A stretch of 64,000 bases of DNA from Spongiactinospora rosea (GCF_003315795.1 NZ_QMEY01000020.1:62001-126000), one strand, 5' to 3'. Shown: positions 53,034 through 61,860, counted from the first letter of the stretch. Numbers and translations: made by a program. The notes: generated from the letters alone by a model not told the origin.

Positions 53034-53078
53034 CCCGGCCCTGACCCTGCCCTGACCCTGCCCTGACCTGGCGCTGAG

Positions 53079-53102
53079 CGCCCCCGGCACCCGCCGGGGG
53101 CG
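53079..53102 (+). terminator. Terminator after the tricorn gene
   Basis: A perfect 10-bp GC stem (53079-53088 with 53093-53102, loop ACCC), 45 bases after the stop. Just before it stand three short CCTGACC repeats. The 326-base gap to the next gene otherwise holds the hairpin at 53265. Confidence 0.65.
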
Positions 53103-53264
53103 GCTCTCGCCTGCCCATGGATGATCTCCGTGCGTCCCGGCCTGATCACCTAGCGAGGTTTTGTGACGGCAAAGCAACGTTTTCCCTACCGCAAAGCGTC
53201 TAATGGGTCGCAGGACGGATCGGGGGCTCTCGTTCTAGTCCGGCATTTCGGGTTTCGGAAGGGC

Positions 53265-53288
53265 GGTGGTGACACGGAAATCACCACC
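53265..53288 (+). promoter_or_regulatory. GGTGGTGA/TCACCACC inverted repeat before the glycosyltransferase
   Basis: Perfect 8-bp arms (53265-53272 and 53281-53288) with an 8-base loop, 70 bases before the GTG start. It could be an operator or a leader hairpin; no regulator gene is nearby. Confidence 0.4.
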
Positions 53289-53359
53289 GGCTGATGTTTC
53301 AGCCCGCCGTGTACCGGAAGAGGAACGCGGTGGTCCATGAGCAGAGGGGGTTTCCGGCT

Positions 53360-54727
53360 GTGCGCACAGCTATTGCGCGGGGGGCGGTACGTCTGCTGGA
53401 GGCGTCCGACAGGCGCCGGGCGCGAAAGGCCCCGCCGCCGCAGATTCGTGACATCCGGATTTTACTGCTGCACGCAAACGGCATGGGCGGGACCATCAGG
53501 ACCGTCATCAACCTGGCGGGACAGCTCGCCGCCACGCACGATGTCGAGATCGTCAGCGTGCTGCGCGAGGCGGAGGAGCCCTTCTTCGAGATTCCGGAGG
53601 GGGTCCGGATCAGCTATCTCGACGATCGCCTGGGCGACGGCCCGGGCGGGCCGCTGCGCCGCCTGTTGTCCAGCAGGCCGAGCAGGCTGATCCCCAAGGA
53701 GGAGGCGGCCTCCCACCGCTTCACCATGTGGACCGACCTGCTCCTGGTCCGCTATCTGCGCAACCAGACGTCCGGTGTGGTGATCGCCACCCGTCCGGGC
53801 CTCAATCTCGTCACCGCCCGCTTCGCCCACCCGGGGGCCATCACCATCGGGCAGGAGCATGTCGGGCTGAGCAGCCACGCCCAGCCCGTGCAGGCGCTGC
53901 TCAAGCGGCGCTACCCCATGCTGGACGCGCTGGTCGCCCTGACCAAGGCCGACCTTTCCGACTACCGCACGGCGCTGCGCCGCAAGCCGCGGGTGCTGAC
54001 CCGCATCCCCAACGCGCTGCCGCCGCTGTCCGGCGGGCCGTCCACGCTCACCGGTAAGACCGTCGTGGCGGTGGGCCGGTTGACCAGGGTCAAGGGCTTC
54101 CACAAGCTGCTGGCCGCCTGGGAGCAGGTCTCCGCCACCCACCCCGACTGGACGCTGCGCATCTACGGCGCGGGCAACCAGCAGGACAACCTCGCCGCCG
54201 AGATCCGTGATCGCGGGCTGCGCGACAGCGCCTTCCTGATGGGCCCGGTCTCCGACGTCGGCGCGGCACTGCAGGAGGCGTCGATCTTCGCAATGACCTC
54301 CCGGCACGAGGGCTTCCCCATGACGATCCTGGAGGCGATGAGCAAGGGCCTGGCCATTGTCAGCTTCGACTCCCCGCACGGCCCGCGCGAGATGCTGACC
54401 GACCGGCACGACGCGCTGATGGTCAAGCCGCGCACCCCCGAAAACCTGGCCGAGCGGCTGTGCGAGGTCATCGAGGACGAGGAGCTGCGCCGCCGCCTGG
54501 GCCAGGCCGCCCTGGCGACGGCCCGCAAGTACGACGGCGCGGTGATCGGCGAACAGTGGGAGGAGCTGCTGGCCAAGCTGCTCGACACGCGCAGGGCCGC
54601 CGCCGCGCCGGACCTCGGGCCCGAGCCCGGCGCGGCGGCGGCCGAGCAGCTCCGGCCCGAGCCGGTGTCCGGCGCGGGCCGCTCCCGGCCGCGGACGCCG
54701 GCCGGGCCCGCCGCCTCAGAGCTGTGA
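53360..54727 (+). CDS. GT4-type glycosyltransferase
   Basis: A 455-residue GT-B glycosyltransferase. The N-terminal domain opens with IRILLLHANGMGGTIRTVINLAGQLA; the C-terminal donor-binding domain has VVAVGRLTRVKGFHKLLAAW, IYGAGNQQDNL and the ExxxE-like SRHEGFPMTILEAMSKGL, typical of family GT4. The GTG at 53360 has AGAGGGGG before it; an ATG at 53294 is possible. It probably transfers a sugar in cell-surface polymer synthesis (poly-glycerol/teichoic-type enzymes have similar N-termini). The last 45 residues are a Pro/Ala-rich tail overlapping the convergent protease gene. Confidence 0.9.
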   Translation: MRTAIARGAVRLLEASDRRRARKAPPPQIRDIRILLLHANGMGGTIRTVINLAGQLAATHDVEIVSVLREAEEPFFEIPEGVRISYLDDRLGDGPGGPLRRLLSSRPSRLIPKEEAASHRFTMWTDLLLVRYLRNQTSGVVIATRPGLNLVTARFAHPGAITIGQEHVGLSSHAQPVQALLKRRYPMLDALVALTKADLSDYRTALRRKPRVLTRIPNALPPLSGGPSTLTGKTVVAVGRLTRVKGFHKLLAAWEQVSATHPDWTLRIYGAGNQQDNLAAEIRDRGLRDSAFLMGPVSDVGAALQEASIFAMTSRHEGFPMTILEAMSKGLAIVSFDSPHGPREMLTDRHDALMVKPRTPENLAERLCEVIEDEELRRRLGQAALATARKYDGAVIGEQWEELLAKLLDTRRAAAAPDLGPEPGAAAAEQLRPEPVSGAGRSRPRTPAGPAASEL

Positions 54728-55627
54728 CAGCGGCCCCAGTTCCACCGGCTCGGCGATCACGTCCACCAGGGCGCCGTTACGCAGCACGGTGATCGGCAGC
54801 GGGCGGCCGATGGCCTCGGCGAACATCAGCCGTTGCAGGCTCTGGGCGTCATCGACCGCCTGCCGTCCGGCGTTCAGCACCAGGTCGCCCGCACGCAGCC
54901 CGGCCCGCGCGGCCGGGCTGCCCGGCACCACCTCCATCACCCGCAGCGCCGTGCTCCGGCCGGTGTGCCGGTGCAGGTGGTCGGGCACCGGCGCGGGCGA
55001 GGTGACCAGTCCCAGGTAGGCGCGGCGGACCCGCCCGTCGCGCATCAGCGCGGCGATGATCGAACGCGTGGTGGTGTTCACCGGCACGGCCAGCCCCAGC
55101 CCGACGCCCGCCACCGCGGTGTTGATCCCGACCACCTTGCCCTCGGCGTCGGCCAGCGCGCCGCCGGAGTTGCCGGGGTTGAGCGCGGCGTCGGTCTGGA
55201 TGACGTCCTCGATCAGGCGTACGGCCGAGCCGCTGCGCGCGGGCAGCGAGCGCCCGAGCGCCGACACCACGCCCGCGGTCACCGAGCCGGTCAGCCCGAG
55301 CGGGTTGCCGACCGCCACCACCAACTGCCCGACGACGAGGCCGTCGCTGTCGCCCAGCTCCGCGGGCTCGGGCGTCGCGCCCTCGGCCCGTACCACGGCC
55401 AGGTCCGACAGCGGGTCGGTGCCGACCACCGCGAAGTCGCCGGAGATGCCGTCAGCGAAGGCGACGGTCCCCGCCCGTGCTCTCCCGACCACGTGGGCGT
55501 TGGTCAAAAGGAACCCGTCGCTGGTGAACACCACCGCGGAACCGCTGCCCCGCTCGGTGCGCAGACTGGCCACCTTGGGCAGCAACCGGGCGGCGACGGA
55601 GGAGACGATCTGGGAGTAGGCGTCCAT
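54716..55627 (-). CDS. HtrA-like (S1C) serine protease without export signal
   Basis: A 303-residue trypsin-like protease with a PDZ domain. The triad is His45 (LTNAHVVG), Asp75 (DPLSDLAVV) and Ser154 (NPGNSGGAL). The PDZ (about 215-300) has VVPGSPAARAGLRAGDLVL. The ATG at 55627 follows AGGAGGG at 6 bases. Unlike most DegP/HtrA proteins, it has no signal peptide or membrane helix, so it should stay in the cytoplasm. Upstream sequence in frame does not add a plausible signal. It is transcribed toward the glycosyltransferase gene and overlaps its end by 12 bases. Confidence 0.9.
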   Translation of the reverse strand: MDAYSQIVSSVAARLLPKVASLRTERGSGSAVVFTSDGFLLTNAHVVGRARAGTVAFADGISGDFAVVGTDPLSDLAVVRAEGATPEPAELGDSDGLVVGQLVVAVGNPLGLTGSVTAGVVSALGRSLPARSGSAVRLIEDVIQTDAALNPGNSGGALADAEGKVVGINTAVAGVGLGLAVPVNTTTRSIIAALMRDGRVRRAYLGLVTSPAPVPDHLHRHTGRSTALRVMEVVPGSPAARAGLRAGDLVLNAGRQAVDDAQSLQRLMFAEAIGRPLPITVLRNGALVDVIAEPVELGPLSQL

Positions 55628-55772
55628 GTCCGCCCTCCTCGGGGGAATCGACACAAGTCTGCTTACATCATTACCCATCAAGCGATGTATCGCGACGAAC
55701 ATTCCTGCACGCAGGCCCGGGTCCGACTCGGCGTCCGACTCGACCGAAAACCTATATATCAAGTAGGAAATA

Positions 55773-55801
55773 TTGACTTTGTGGGAGCGGGCTCGTAGCT
55801 T
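55773..55801 (+). promoter_or_regulatory. Promoter of the amino-acid ABC operon
   Basis: TTGACT (55773-55778), a 17-base spacer and TAGCTT (55796-55801) predict transcription start near 55808, exactly at the small ORF's ATG 55809. The remaining RNA before the permease is about 147 bases. GTCCGACTCG repeats at about 55720 and 55732 lie upstream. Confidence 0.6.
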
Positions 55802-55808
55802 CATGGTC

Positions 55809-55880
55809 ATGAGCCAGGCCGCGAACCTGACCAGACGCCCGCGCGCAGACCGCGGCCCCGTCGTCCGTGCATGTCACTGA
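55809..55880 (+). CDS. Candidate leaderless regulatory leader peptide
   Basis: A 23-residue ORF, MSQAANLTRRPRADRGPVVRACH, too short for normal gene calling; another ATG lies two codons upstream. The start falls at the predicted transcription start. Actinobacterial cysteine-responsive leader peptides are leaderless, begin with a similar LTRR block and end with cysteine codons next to Arg/His; this ORF has RACH at its end. It lies 74 bases before the ABC permease, so translation stalling could regulate the operon. Identity and amino acid sensed are inferred. Confidence 0.5.
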   Translation: MSQAANLTRRPRADRGPVVRACH

Positions 55881-55954
55881 TCACGAGATCCCGGTCGGCA
55901 CCCTAGTTCTCCGCGCTGAGGAGCGAGTTTCGTGATCCCTACTGGAGGCCCCTC

Positions 55955-56821
55955 GTGACGCTGTCCGAGGTGAAGACGCCCTCCCTCCAAGAGCCGGAGC
56001 GGCCCTTGGTGGTGGTGACGGCGCGGCGCCCGCTGCGGTGGGTGGCCGCGGCCGGTGTCCTCGTGGTGCTGGCGATGGTCGCCAGCGCCCTCATCACCAA
56101 TCCCGCCTGGGAGTGGGAAGTCGTCCGGCTGTACCTGTTCGCGCCCTCGGTGCTGCGCTCGGTACTGGTCACCCTGCAACTGACCGCGCTGGGCATCGGG
56201 CTCGGCTTCGCGCTCGGCACGGTCCTGGCGCTGATGCGGCTCTCGGACAACCGGCTGCTGTCCTCGGTGGCCTGGGGATACGTGTGGCTGTTCCGGTCGG
56301 TGCCGCTCATCTTGCAACTGCTGTTCTGGTACAACCTGGCGCTGCTGTACCCGCGGCTGTCGGTCGGCGTGCCGTTCGGGCCGGAGTTCTTCGACTTCGG
56401 CACCATGGACCTGATCGGGCCGCTGACCGCGGCGGCGCTCGGGCTGGCCCTGCACCAGGCCGCCTACGCCGCCGAGATCGTCCGCGGCGGACTGCTGTCG
56501 GTCGATCCCGGGCAGCGGGAGGCGGCGGCGGCGCTGGGGCTGCCGCGGGCGCGGCGGCTCTTCCGGATCATCCTGCCGCAGGCCATGCGGACCATCGTGC
56601 CGAACGCGGGAAACGAGATCATCGGCCTGGTCAAGGGCACCTCGGTGGTCTACATCATGGCGCTGCCCGAGCTGTTCTACCAGGTGCAGGTGATCTACAA
56701 CCGCAACGGCCGGGTGATGGCCCTGCTGCTGGTCGCGGCCATCTGGTACCTGGCGCTGACCACCGTCCTGTCGATCGTCCAATACTACGTCGAGCGCCAC
56801 TACGGAAGGGGACGCCGATGA
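55955..56821 (+). CDS. Polar amino-acid-type ABC transporter permease
   Basis: A 288-residue permease of the HisMQ/GlnP family. A cytoplasmic N-terminus of about 28 residues is followed by five or six helices. The signature GYVWLFRSVPLILQLLFWYN and the EAA loop AAAALGLPRARRLFRIILPQAMR are clear. The GTG start has GGAGG before it. It is the first protein of the operon with an ATPase and a family-3 binding protein; a cystine- or sulphur-compound specificity is suggested only by the leader peptide. Confidence 0.92.
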   Translation: MTLSEVKTPSLQEPERPLVVVTARRPLRWVAAAGVLVVLAMVASALITNPAWEWEVVRLYLFAPSVLRSVLVTLQLTALGIGLGFALGTVLALMRLSDNRLLSSVAWGYVWLFRSVPLILQLLFWYNLALLYPRLSVGVPFGPEFFDFGTMDLIGPLTAAALGLALHQAAYAAEIVRGGLLSVDPGQREAAAALGLPRARRLFRIILPQAMRTIVPNAGNEIIGLVKGTSVVYIMALPELFYQVQVIYNRNGRVMALLLVAAIWYLALTTVLSIVQYYVERHYGRGRR

Positions 56822-57579
56822 GCCCCGTGGTGGAACTGCGCGGCGTGCACAAGAGCTTCGGCACGCTGCACGTGCTGCGCGGCGTCGACCTCGACGTGAA
56901 CAAGGGGCAGGTCCTGGTGATCCTCGGCCCGTCGGGATCGGGGAAGTCCACGCTGCTGCGCACGATCAACCACCTGGAGAAGGTGGACAGCGGGTCGGTC
57001 CGGGTGGACGGGCGGCTGCTCGGGTACCGGCAGGCCGGTGACCGGCTGCACGAGCTGCCCGAGCGGGAGGTACTGCGGCAGCGCACCCAGATCGGCTTCG
57101 TCTTCCAGGCGTTCAACCTGTTCCCGCACCTCACGGTACGGCAGAACCTGATGGAGGCACCGCTCTCGGCCCAGCGCCGGCCCCGCTCGGAGGTCGAGCC
57201 GCTGGTCGAGCGGCTGCTGGCGCGGGTCGGCCTGGCCGACAAGGCCGACGCCTACCCGAGGACGCTGTCGGGCGGGCAGCAGCAGCGCGTGGCCATCGCC
57301 AGGGCGCTGGCGCTGTCCCCCAAGCTGCTGCTGTTCGACGAGCCGACCTCCGCGCTCGACCCCGAACTGGTGGGCGAGGTCCTGGACGTGATCAAGGACC
57401 TGGCCCGCGGCGGGACCACGATGATCGTGGTCACCCACGAGGTCGGCTTCGCCCGCGAGGTGGCCGACACCGTGGCCTTCATGGACGCTGGGCGGGTCGT
57501 CGAGATCGGCCCGCCCGCCCAGGTGCTCGACTCCCCCGTCCACGACCGCACCCGCGCCTTCATCGGCAAGGTCCTGTAA
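56818..57579 (+). CDS. Polar amino-acid-type ABC transporter ATPase
   Basis: A 253-residue ATPase with GPSGSGKST, LSGGQQQRVAIARAL and LLLFDEPTSALDPELV, and the H-loop THEVGF, all canonical for the GlnQ/HisP family. The ATG overlaps the permease stop by 4 bases. It energises the adjacent permease, presumably as a homodimer. Confidence 0.96.
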   Translation: MSPVVELRGVHKSFGTLHVLRGVDLDVNKGQVLVILGPSGSGKSTLLRTINHLEKVDSGSVRVDGRLLGYRQAGDRLHELPEREVLRQRTQIGFVFQAFNLFPHLTVRQNLMEAPLSAQRRPRSEVEPLVERLLARVGLADKADAYPRTLSGGQQQRVAIARALALSPKLLLFDEPTSALDPELVGEVLDVIKDLARGGTTMIVVTHEVGFAREVADTVAFMDAGRVVEIGPPAQVLDSPVHDRTRAFIGKVL

Positions 57580-57614
57580 AGCAGCAAGCTGCTCTGAACC
57601 AGAAGGAACGACAC

Positions 57615-58595
57615 ATGCGCACACCGCCCGCCCGGGTCTTCGCCGCGCCCGCGCTCCTGCTCCTCGCCGCGGCCGTCGCGTGCGGCGCGGAGCCCACCGT
57701 CCAGTCCCCGGCCGGCGCCGCCCCCAAGGTCTCCGGGAAGGCGATCAACCTCGGACCCGAGCAGAACCGGATCCGCGCCGAGAAGGTCGCGGCCATCGCG
57801 GCCAAGGTGCCCAAGGACATCGCCGCCGACGGCAAGCTCGCCGTCGGCTTCAACGGCGAGGGCACCCCGCCCCTGGTGTTCCCGGCCACCGACGACACAA
57901 CGGTGATCGGCGTGGAGACCGACATCGCGCAGCTCGTGGCCGACGTGCTCGGCCTGGAGTTGGCGCCGGAGACCACCTCCTGGGAGAACCTGTTCCTGGC
58001 GGCCAAGTCCGGCAAGTACGAGGCGGTGTTCAACAACGTCACCGTCACCGAGGAGCGCAAGGACATCTACGACTTCGCCACCTACCGGATCGACCAGCTC
58101 GCCTGGCAGGTCGCCGCCAACAGCCCGATCAAGAAGATCGCCCAGGCCGCCGACATCGCCGGGCTGCGCGTCTCGGTCGGCGCGGGCACCAACCAGGAGA
58201 AGGTGCTGCTGGACTGGGACCGGCAGAACAAGGCGGCCGGCCGCAAGGCCGCGGAGATCCTTTACTACGAGAAGTACGGTGATGTGATGCTGGCGCTGAG
58301 GTCCGGCCGGGTCCAGGCGTACTTCGGGCCCAACCCGACGCTCGCCTACAACGTCGCCGTCAGCGGCGACTCCCGGCTGGTGGGCACATTCTCCGGGGCC
58401 GGGCCGGACCTGCAGGGGCTCATCGCCGCCATGACCAAGAAGGACAACGGGCTGGTCGGGCCGCTGCAGGAGGCGCTGGCCACGGTCATCAAGAACGGGA
58501 AGTACGCGCAGGTGCTCGACCGCTGGGGGCTGGCCAACGAGGCGATCCCCAGGTCGGAGATCAACCCGCCCGGCCTGCCCCGCCAGACGCCCTGA
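57615..58595 (+). CDS. Polar amino-acid-type substrate-binding lipoprotein (family 3)
   Basis: A 326-residue extracellular binding protein. The signal peptide ends in AVAC with the lipid-attachment Cys at about residue 23. The family-3 pattern follows: GKLAVGFNGEGTPPLVFPATDDTT, VETDIAQLVADVLG, TVTEERKDIYDFATY, GLRVSVGAGTNQEKVLLDW, KYGDVMLALRSGRVQAYFGP. It is cotranscribed with the permease and ATPase. The ligand is unknown; polar amino acids are typical. Confidence 0.93.
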   Translation: MRTPPARVFAAPALLLLAAAVACGAEPTVQSPAGAAPKVSGKAINLGPEQNRIRAEKVAAIAAKVPKDIAADGKLAVGFNGEGTPPLVFPATDDTTVIGVETDIAQLVADVLGLELAPETTSWENLFLAAKSGKYEAVFNNVTVTEERKDIYDFATYRIDQLAWQVAANSPIKKIAQAADIAGLRVSVGAGTNQEKVLLDWDRQNKAAGRKAAEILYYEKYGDVMLALRSGRVQAYFGPNPTLAYNVAVSGDSRLVGTFSGAGPDLQGLIAAMTKKDNGLVGPLQEALATVIKNGKYAQVLDRWGLANEAIPRSEINPPGLPRQTP

Positions 58596-58611
58596 GCGAC
58601 CCGCGCCGGGT

Positions 58612-59568
58612 TCAGCCGGTCAGGCGGTCCCAGACCTCGCGGTCGCGCTCCGGGGTCCAGATGCCCGGGCCGCTTCCGTCGAGTTCTTCCCAGGCCCGCC
58701 AGGTGTCGAAGACCATGGCGTGCTCGAACACCGGCATGCCGCCGTAGACGGGCAGCAGCGCCTCACGGGCCGCCACGTACGCCTGCTCGACCGTGCCGCC
58801 ACGCGTCTTGATCTTCTCCACCGCGCCCAGCAGCGTGCTGAGGAAGTCGCGGGTCAGCTCGATGGCCCGCTGGGAGGCGGCGCGGTCGTGGGCGATCTCG
58901 CCACGGCCGCCGACGAGGATGTCCACGTCCAGCGCCTTGACCCGGTCCAGGGTGGTGGTCATCCACTCCTGGTGGTAGGCGTCGCCGGTGTAGACGGCCG
59001 AGCCGTTCTCCACCAGGTCGCCGGCGAACAGGACCTTGGACTTGGGCACGTAGGCGTAGATGTCGCCGGAGGTGTGCCCGTTGCCCGCCCAGGCCAGTTC
59101 GACGGTGCCGCGGTCGCCGCCCAGCTCGATCGACAGGTGGTCGTCGAAGGTGACGGTGGGCCAGGTGAGGCCGGGGATGGTCTCGTGCCCGGCGAACAGC
59201 CGCGGCATCCGGCCGAACTCGACGTCCCAGTCCTCCTTGCCGCGCTCGGTGATGAGCCGCCTGGTCTCGGTGTGCGTGATGATCTCCTGCGCGTCGAATC
59301 CGGCGGCCCCGAGCACACGTACCGCGTGGTAGTGCGAAAGGACCAGGTACCTGACCGGCTTGTCGGTGTGCTCGCGCAGCCGCTCAAGCCAGCGCTCGGC
59401 CATCACCGGGGTGGCGCGGGCCTCGAAGCAGACCAGGAAGTCCTCTCCCTCGATGGCGCCCACGTTGGGGTCGCCGCCCGTGGTCAGGGCGTATACGCCG
59501 TCGGCCAGGACCTCCAGGATCTCCGGCTTCTCCTCGGTGTCGGCGGTGGAGGCGAATGGCTTGGACAC
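58612..59568 (-). CDS. Metallo-beta-lactamase-fold hydrolase with altered metal site
   Basis: A 318-residue MBL-fold protein. The first motif reads H79-Y-H81-A-V-R84 where active enzymes have HxHxDH, so the Asp and last His of the second metal site are missing. The next ligands GNGHTSGD (His) and FAGDLVENG (Asp) are kept, and the last His region reads GGRGEI. Zn1 could still form, giving a single-metal or changed chemistry. It is the last gene of the minus-strand operon after the hydrolase and enolase-type genes, separated from the enolase by 30 bases, and convergent to the transporter operon. Confidence 0.85.
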   Translation of the reverse strand: MSKPFASTADTEEKPEILEVLADGVYALTTGGDPNVGAIEGEDFLVCFEARATPVMAERWLERLREHTDKPVRYLVLSHYHAVRVLGAAGFDAQEIITHTETRRLITERGKEDWDVEFGRMPRLFAGHETIPGLTWPTVTFDDHLSIELGGDRGTVELAWAGNGHTSGDIYAYVPKSKVLFAGDLVENGSAVYTGDAYHQEWMTTTLDRVKALDVDILVGGRGEIAHDRAASQRAIELTRDFLSTLLGAVEKIKTRGGTVEQAYVAAREALLPVYGGMPVFEHAMVFDTWRAWEELDGSGPGIWTPERDREVWDRLTG

Positions 59569-59598
59569 TTGTGTGCTCCTCGTCTTGGTGGTGGTCGC

Positions 59599-60684
59599 TC
59601 AGGCGTGCCGCAGGCGGTCCAGCGCGGCGGTGTCCCACAGCATGCCGTGGCCGGGACGGTCCGGCGGGGCCGCCACGCCTCCGCTGATCGGCAGCGTCTC
59701 GGCGAGCACTTCGTCGATCAGCGGGAAGTGCTCGATGTAGGCGCAGTTGGGGACGGCCGCCGCCAGGTTGACGTGCAGTTCCGGCAGGAAGTGCGGGGTG
59801 AGCACGGCGCCGAAGACCTCGGCCACCGCGCTGATCCGCAGCCATTCGGTGACGCCGCCGCACAGCGGCACGTCGGGTTGCAGCACGGACGCGGCGCCCT
59901 CGCGCAGGTAGTTCGCGAACTCGTGGCGGCCGTGCAGGTGCTCGCCGACCGCGACGGGGACGCCCTGGCGGGTGGCGAGCTGGGCGTGCCCGGCCAGGTC
60001 ATCGGCGGGCAGCGGCTCTTCCATCCAGTAGACGCCCAGGTCGTCGAGGCGGCGGCCGAGCCACACCGCGGTGGGCAGGTCCAGCCGCTCGTTGCAGTCG
60101 ACCATGATCCGCAGGCCGTCGCCCAGCGCCTCGCGCACGGCCCGTACCCGGGCCACGTCCTCCTCCGCGCGGCGGGCGCCCACCCGCAGCTTGACCGCGT
60201 CGTAGCCTTCGGCGACGTACGTGCGCGAGCCCTCGATCAGCTCGTCCACCGACATCGCGTGGGTGGAACGGCCGCTGCCGTACACCGGGACGGTGTCGGT
60301 GTGCGCGCCGATGAACCGGTAGAGGGGCAGGCCGGCGCGGCGGGCGCACAGGTCCCACACGGCGATGTCGGCGGCCGACAGCGCGGGCAGCGCCACCCCC
60401 CTGCCCAGCCTGCGGGTCGCGGCGGCGATCTCGTGCCAGCGGCGCGGCCAGGCGTCCAGTTCGGTGCCCTCGGCCTTCTCCTTGATCAGGCCGGTGAGCA
60501 GGGCGTACAGGGCCTCGGCGCCCCCGGTCAGGGCGTAGGTGAAGCCGGTGCCGGTGGCGCCTTCGTCGTCGGTGAGGGTGACGTGCAGCAGATCGACCTG
60601 GGTGGCGCCGGAGCCGCCGCGTCCCGCGCCGAGCGGGACGCGCACCCAGGACGTGCTCAGGTCGGTGATCGTCGGACGGCTCAC
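59599..60684 (-). CDS. Mandelate racemase/muconate lactonising enzyme-family enolase
   Basis: A 361-residue enolase-superfamily protein. The capping domain is at about 1-125. The barrel has KLRVGAR, metal ligands in VDCNE, MEEP and VGEHL, and a catalytic His region PHFLPELHV, which fits racemases or acid-sugar dehydratases of this group. The GTG start overlaps the hydrolase stop by 4 bases. The enzyme abstracts a proton next to a carboxylate. With the alpha/beta hydrolase it would process an ester or lactone and then the acid. The substrate is unknown. Confidence 0.9.
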   Translation of the reverse strand: MSRPTITDLSTSWVRVPLGAGRGGSGATQVDLLHVTLTDDEGATGTGFTYALTGGAEALYALLTGLIKEKAEGTELDAWPRRWHEIAAATRRLGRGVALPALSAADIAVWDLCARRAGLPLYRFIGAHTDTVPVYGSGRSTHAMSVDELIEGSRTYVAEGYDAVKLRVGARRAEEDVARVRAVREALGDGLRIMVDCNERLDLPTAVWLGRRLDDLGVYWMEEPLPADDLAGHAQLATRQGVPVAVGEHLHGRHEFANYLREGAASVLQPDVPLCGGVTEWLRISAVAEVFGAVLTPHFLPELHVNLAAAVPNCAYIEHFPLIDEVLAETLPISGGVAAPPDRPGHGMLWDTAALDRLRHA

Positions 60685-61823
60685 AGGACCTTTCCAATCC
60701 AGCCGATCAGGGCGTCGGCCATGACGGCGGTCAGCTCCGGCTGGCCGTTGAGGTAGTGCCGGCCGCCCTCCACCGCGGTGAGCAGCTTGTTGTCGTGCGG
60801 GACCGCGTCGTGCAACTGGCGGGCGTGGGAGGGGAAGCACGCCTGGTCGGCGGTGCCGTAGATGACGTGGACGGGGACGTCAACGGACGCGAGCCGGGCC
60901 GGGCCGTCGCCGTGCGAGGTCCGGATGGACCACTGGGACAGCCATGAGCGCAGGCTGGTCAGGTGGCCGAGGGTGGTGGGCCGCAGGTTGGCCTCGTACG
61001 GCTCGCCCCACAGCGTGCCGGGCGCGCGGTCGGAGGGGTCGATGGACAGGTCCACGTTGCGCGGGTCGGCGCAGGTGGCGTGGATCCTGATGGGCAGGTC
61101 GGTGACCTTGCCGTCGCTGCGCTCGGCCAGCTCGTCCAGCTTGGCGATCACCGTGTCGGTGATCCGGTCGTTGCGCGCCCGCTGCGCCGCGCGGTAGCGG
61201 GCCAGCCACTCCGCCGCGTACGGGGGGCCGTTGTGCGCGGCGAACATGTCCAGCTCGGGGTCGCGGTCGAAGGGGTCGTCCTCGTCGCGTACGGCGGGGT
61301 CGAGCCATTCGACCAGCAGGTTGGCCCGGCCGGGGTGGGCCATCAGCATGACCAGGGCGTCGGCGGGGGGCAGGTGGGCCTTGGTCAGGTCGGGGCCGCC
61401 GCCGTAGGGCGCGGCAGTGATGCTGGGATTGCGGGCCTGCTCCTGGTAGAGGGCCACCAGGCCGCCGCCGCCGGAGTTGCCGGCCAGGACGACCTTCTCG
61501 TATCCCTCCGCGCGCAGGTGGGTGATGACGGAGGCGATGTCGAGTACGCAGTTCTCCAGCAGCAGCACCGAGTCGTTGCCCAGGTAGCGGGTCGTCATGG
61601 CCACCGCGTCCACGCCGCGCTCGGCCCACGCGGCCAGGGCGTAGTGGCCGAGGAAGTTGGAGGAGGGATGGACCACCACCACGGCGGTGTCGGCACGCCG
61701 TCCGGGGTTCGCGCGTACCCGCGAGCACCACAAGACCCCGGCCATCCGCGCCACCCCGGAGTAGACCTCCGAGGCCGCGGCCGCCGTCCCGATGGGGACG
61801 GTGAGCAGCTCCCGCTCAGCCAT
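60681..61823 (-). CDS. Alpha/beta hydrolase
   Basis: A 380-residue hydrolase. The nucleophile elbow is GNSGG with Ser117, the acid lies in YGTADQACFP and the His in GGRHYLNG. A large lid region (about 135-260) separates them. The first gene of the three-gene operon with the enolase and MBL-fold proteins. Upstream is a shared regulatory region with two TTAACGGTTAA-type boxes. It probably hydrolyses an ester or lactone. Confidence 0.87.
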   Translation of the reverse strand: MAERELLTVPIGTAAAASEVYSGVARMAGVLWCSRVRANPGRRADTAVVVVHPSSNFLGHYALAAWAERGVDAVAMTTRYLGNDSVLLLENCVLDIASVITHLRAEGYEKVVLAGNSGGGGLVALYQEQARNPSITAAPYGGGPDLTKAHLPPADALVMLMAHPGRANLLVEWLDPAVRDEDDPFDRDPELDMFAAHNGPPYAAEWLARYRAAQRARNDRITDTVIAKLDELAERSDGKVTDLPIRIHATCADPRNVDLSIDPSDRAPGTLWGEPYEANLRPTTLGHLTSLRSWLSQWSIRTSHGDGPARLASVDVPVHVIYGTADQACFPSHARQLHDAVPHDNKLLTAVEGGRHYLNGQPELTAVMADALIGWIGKVL

Positions 61824-61849
61824 GTTCCGACCACCTCACCTGCGCTCGA

Positions 61850-61860
61850 TTAACGGTTAA
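61850..61860. promoter_or_regulatory. TTAACGGTTAA box, copy 1
   Basis: A perfect palindrome TTAAC-G-GTTAA, 27 bases before the hydrolase start. A near copy stands before the divergent peroxiredoxin-like gene (61979-61990), so one regulator may control both. Confidence 0.55.

Noticed and set aside
50051..53044. Long plus-strand frames in the second and third phases of the tricorn gene
   Set aside because: Pure Arg/Pro/Gly shadow composition; the main frame has all tricorn motifs.
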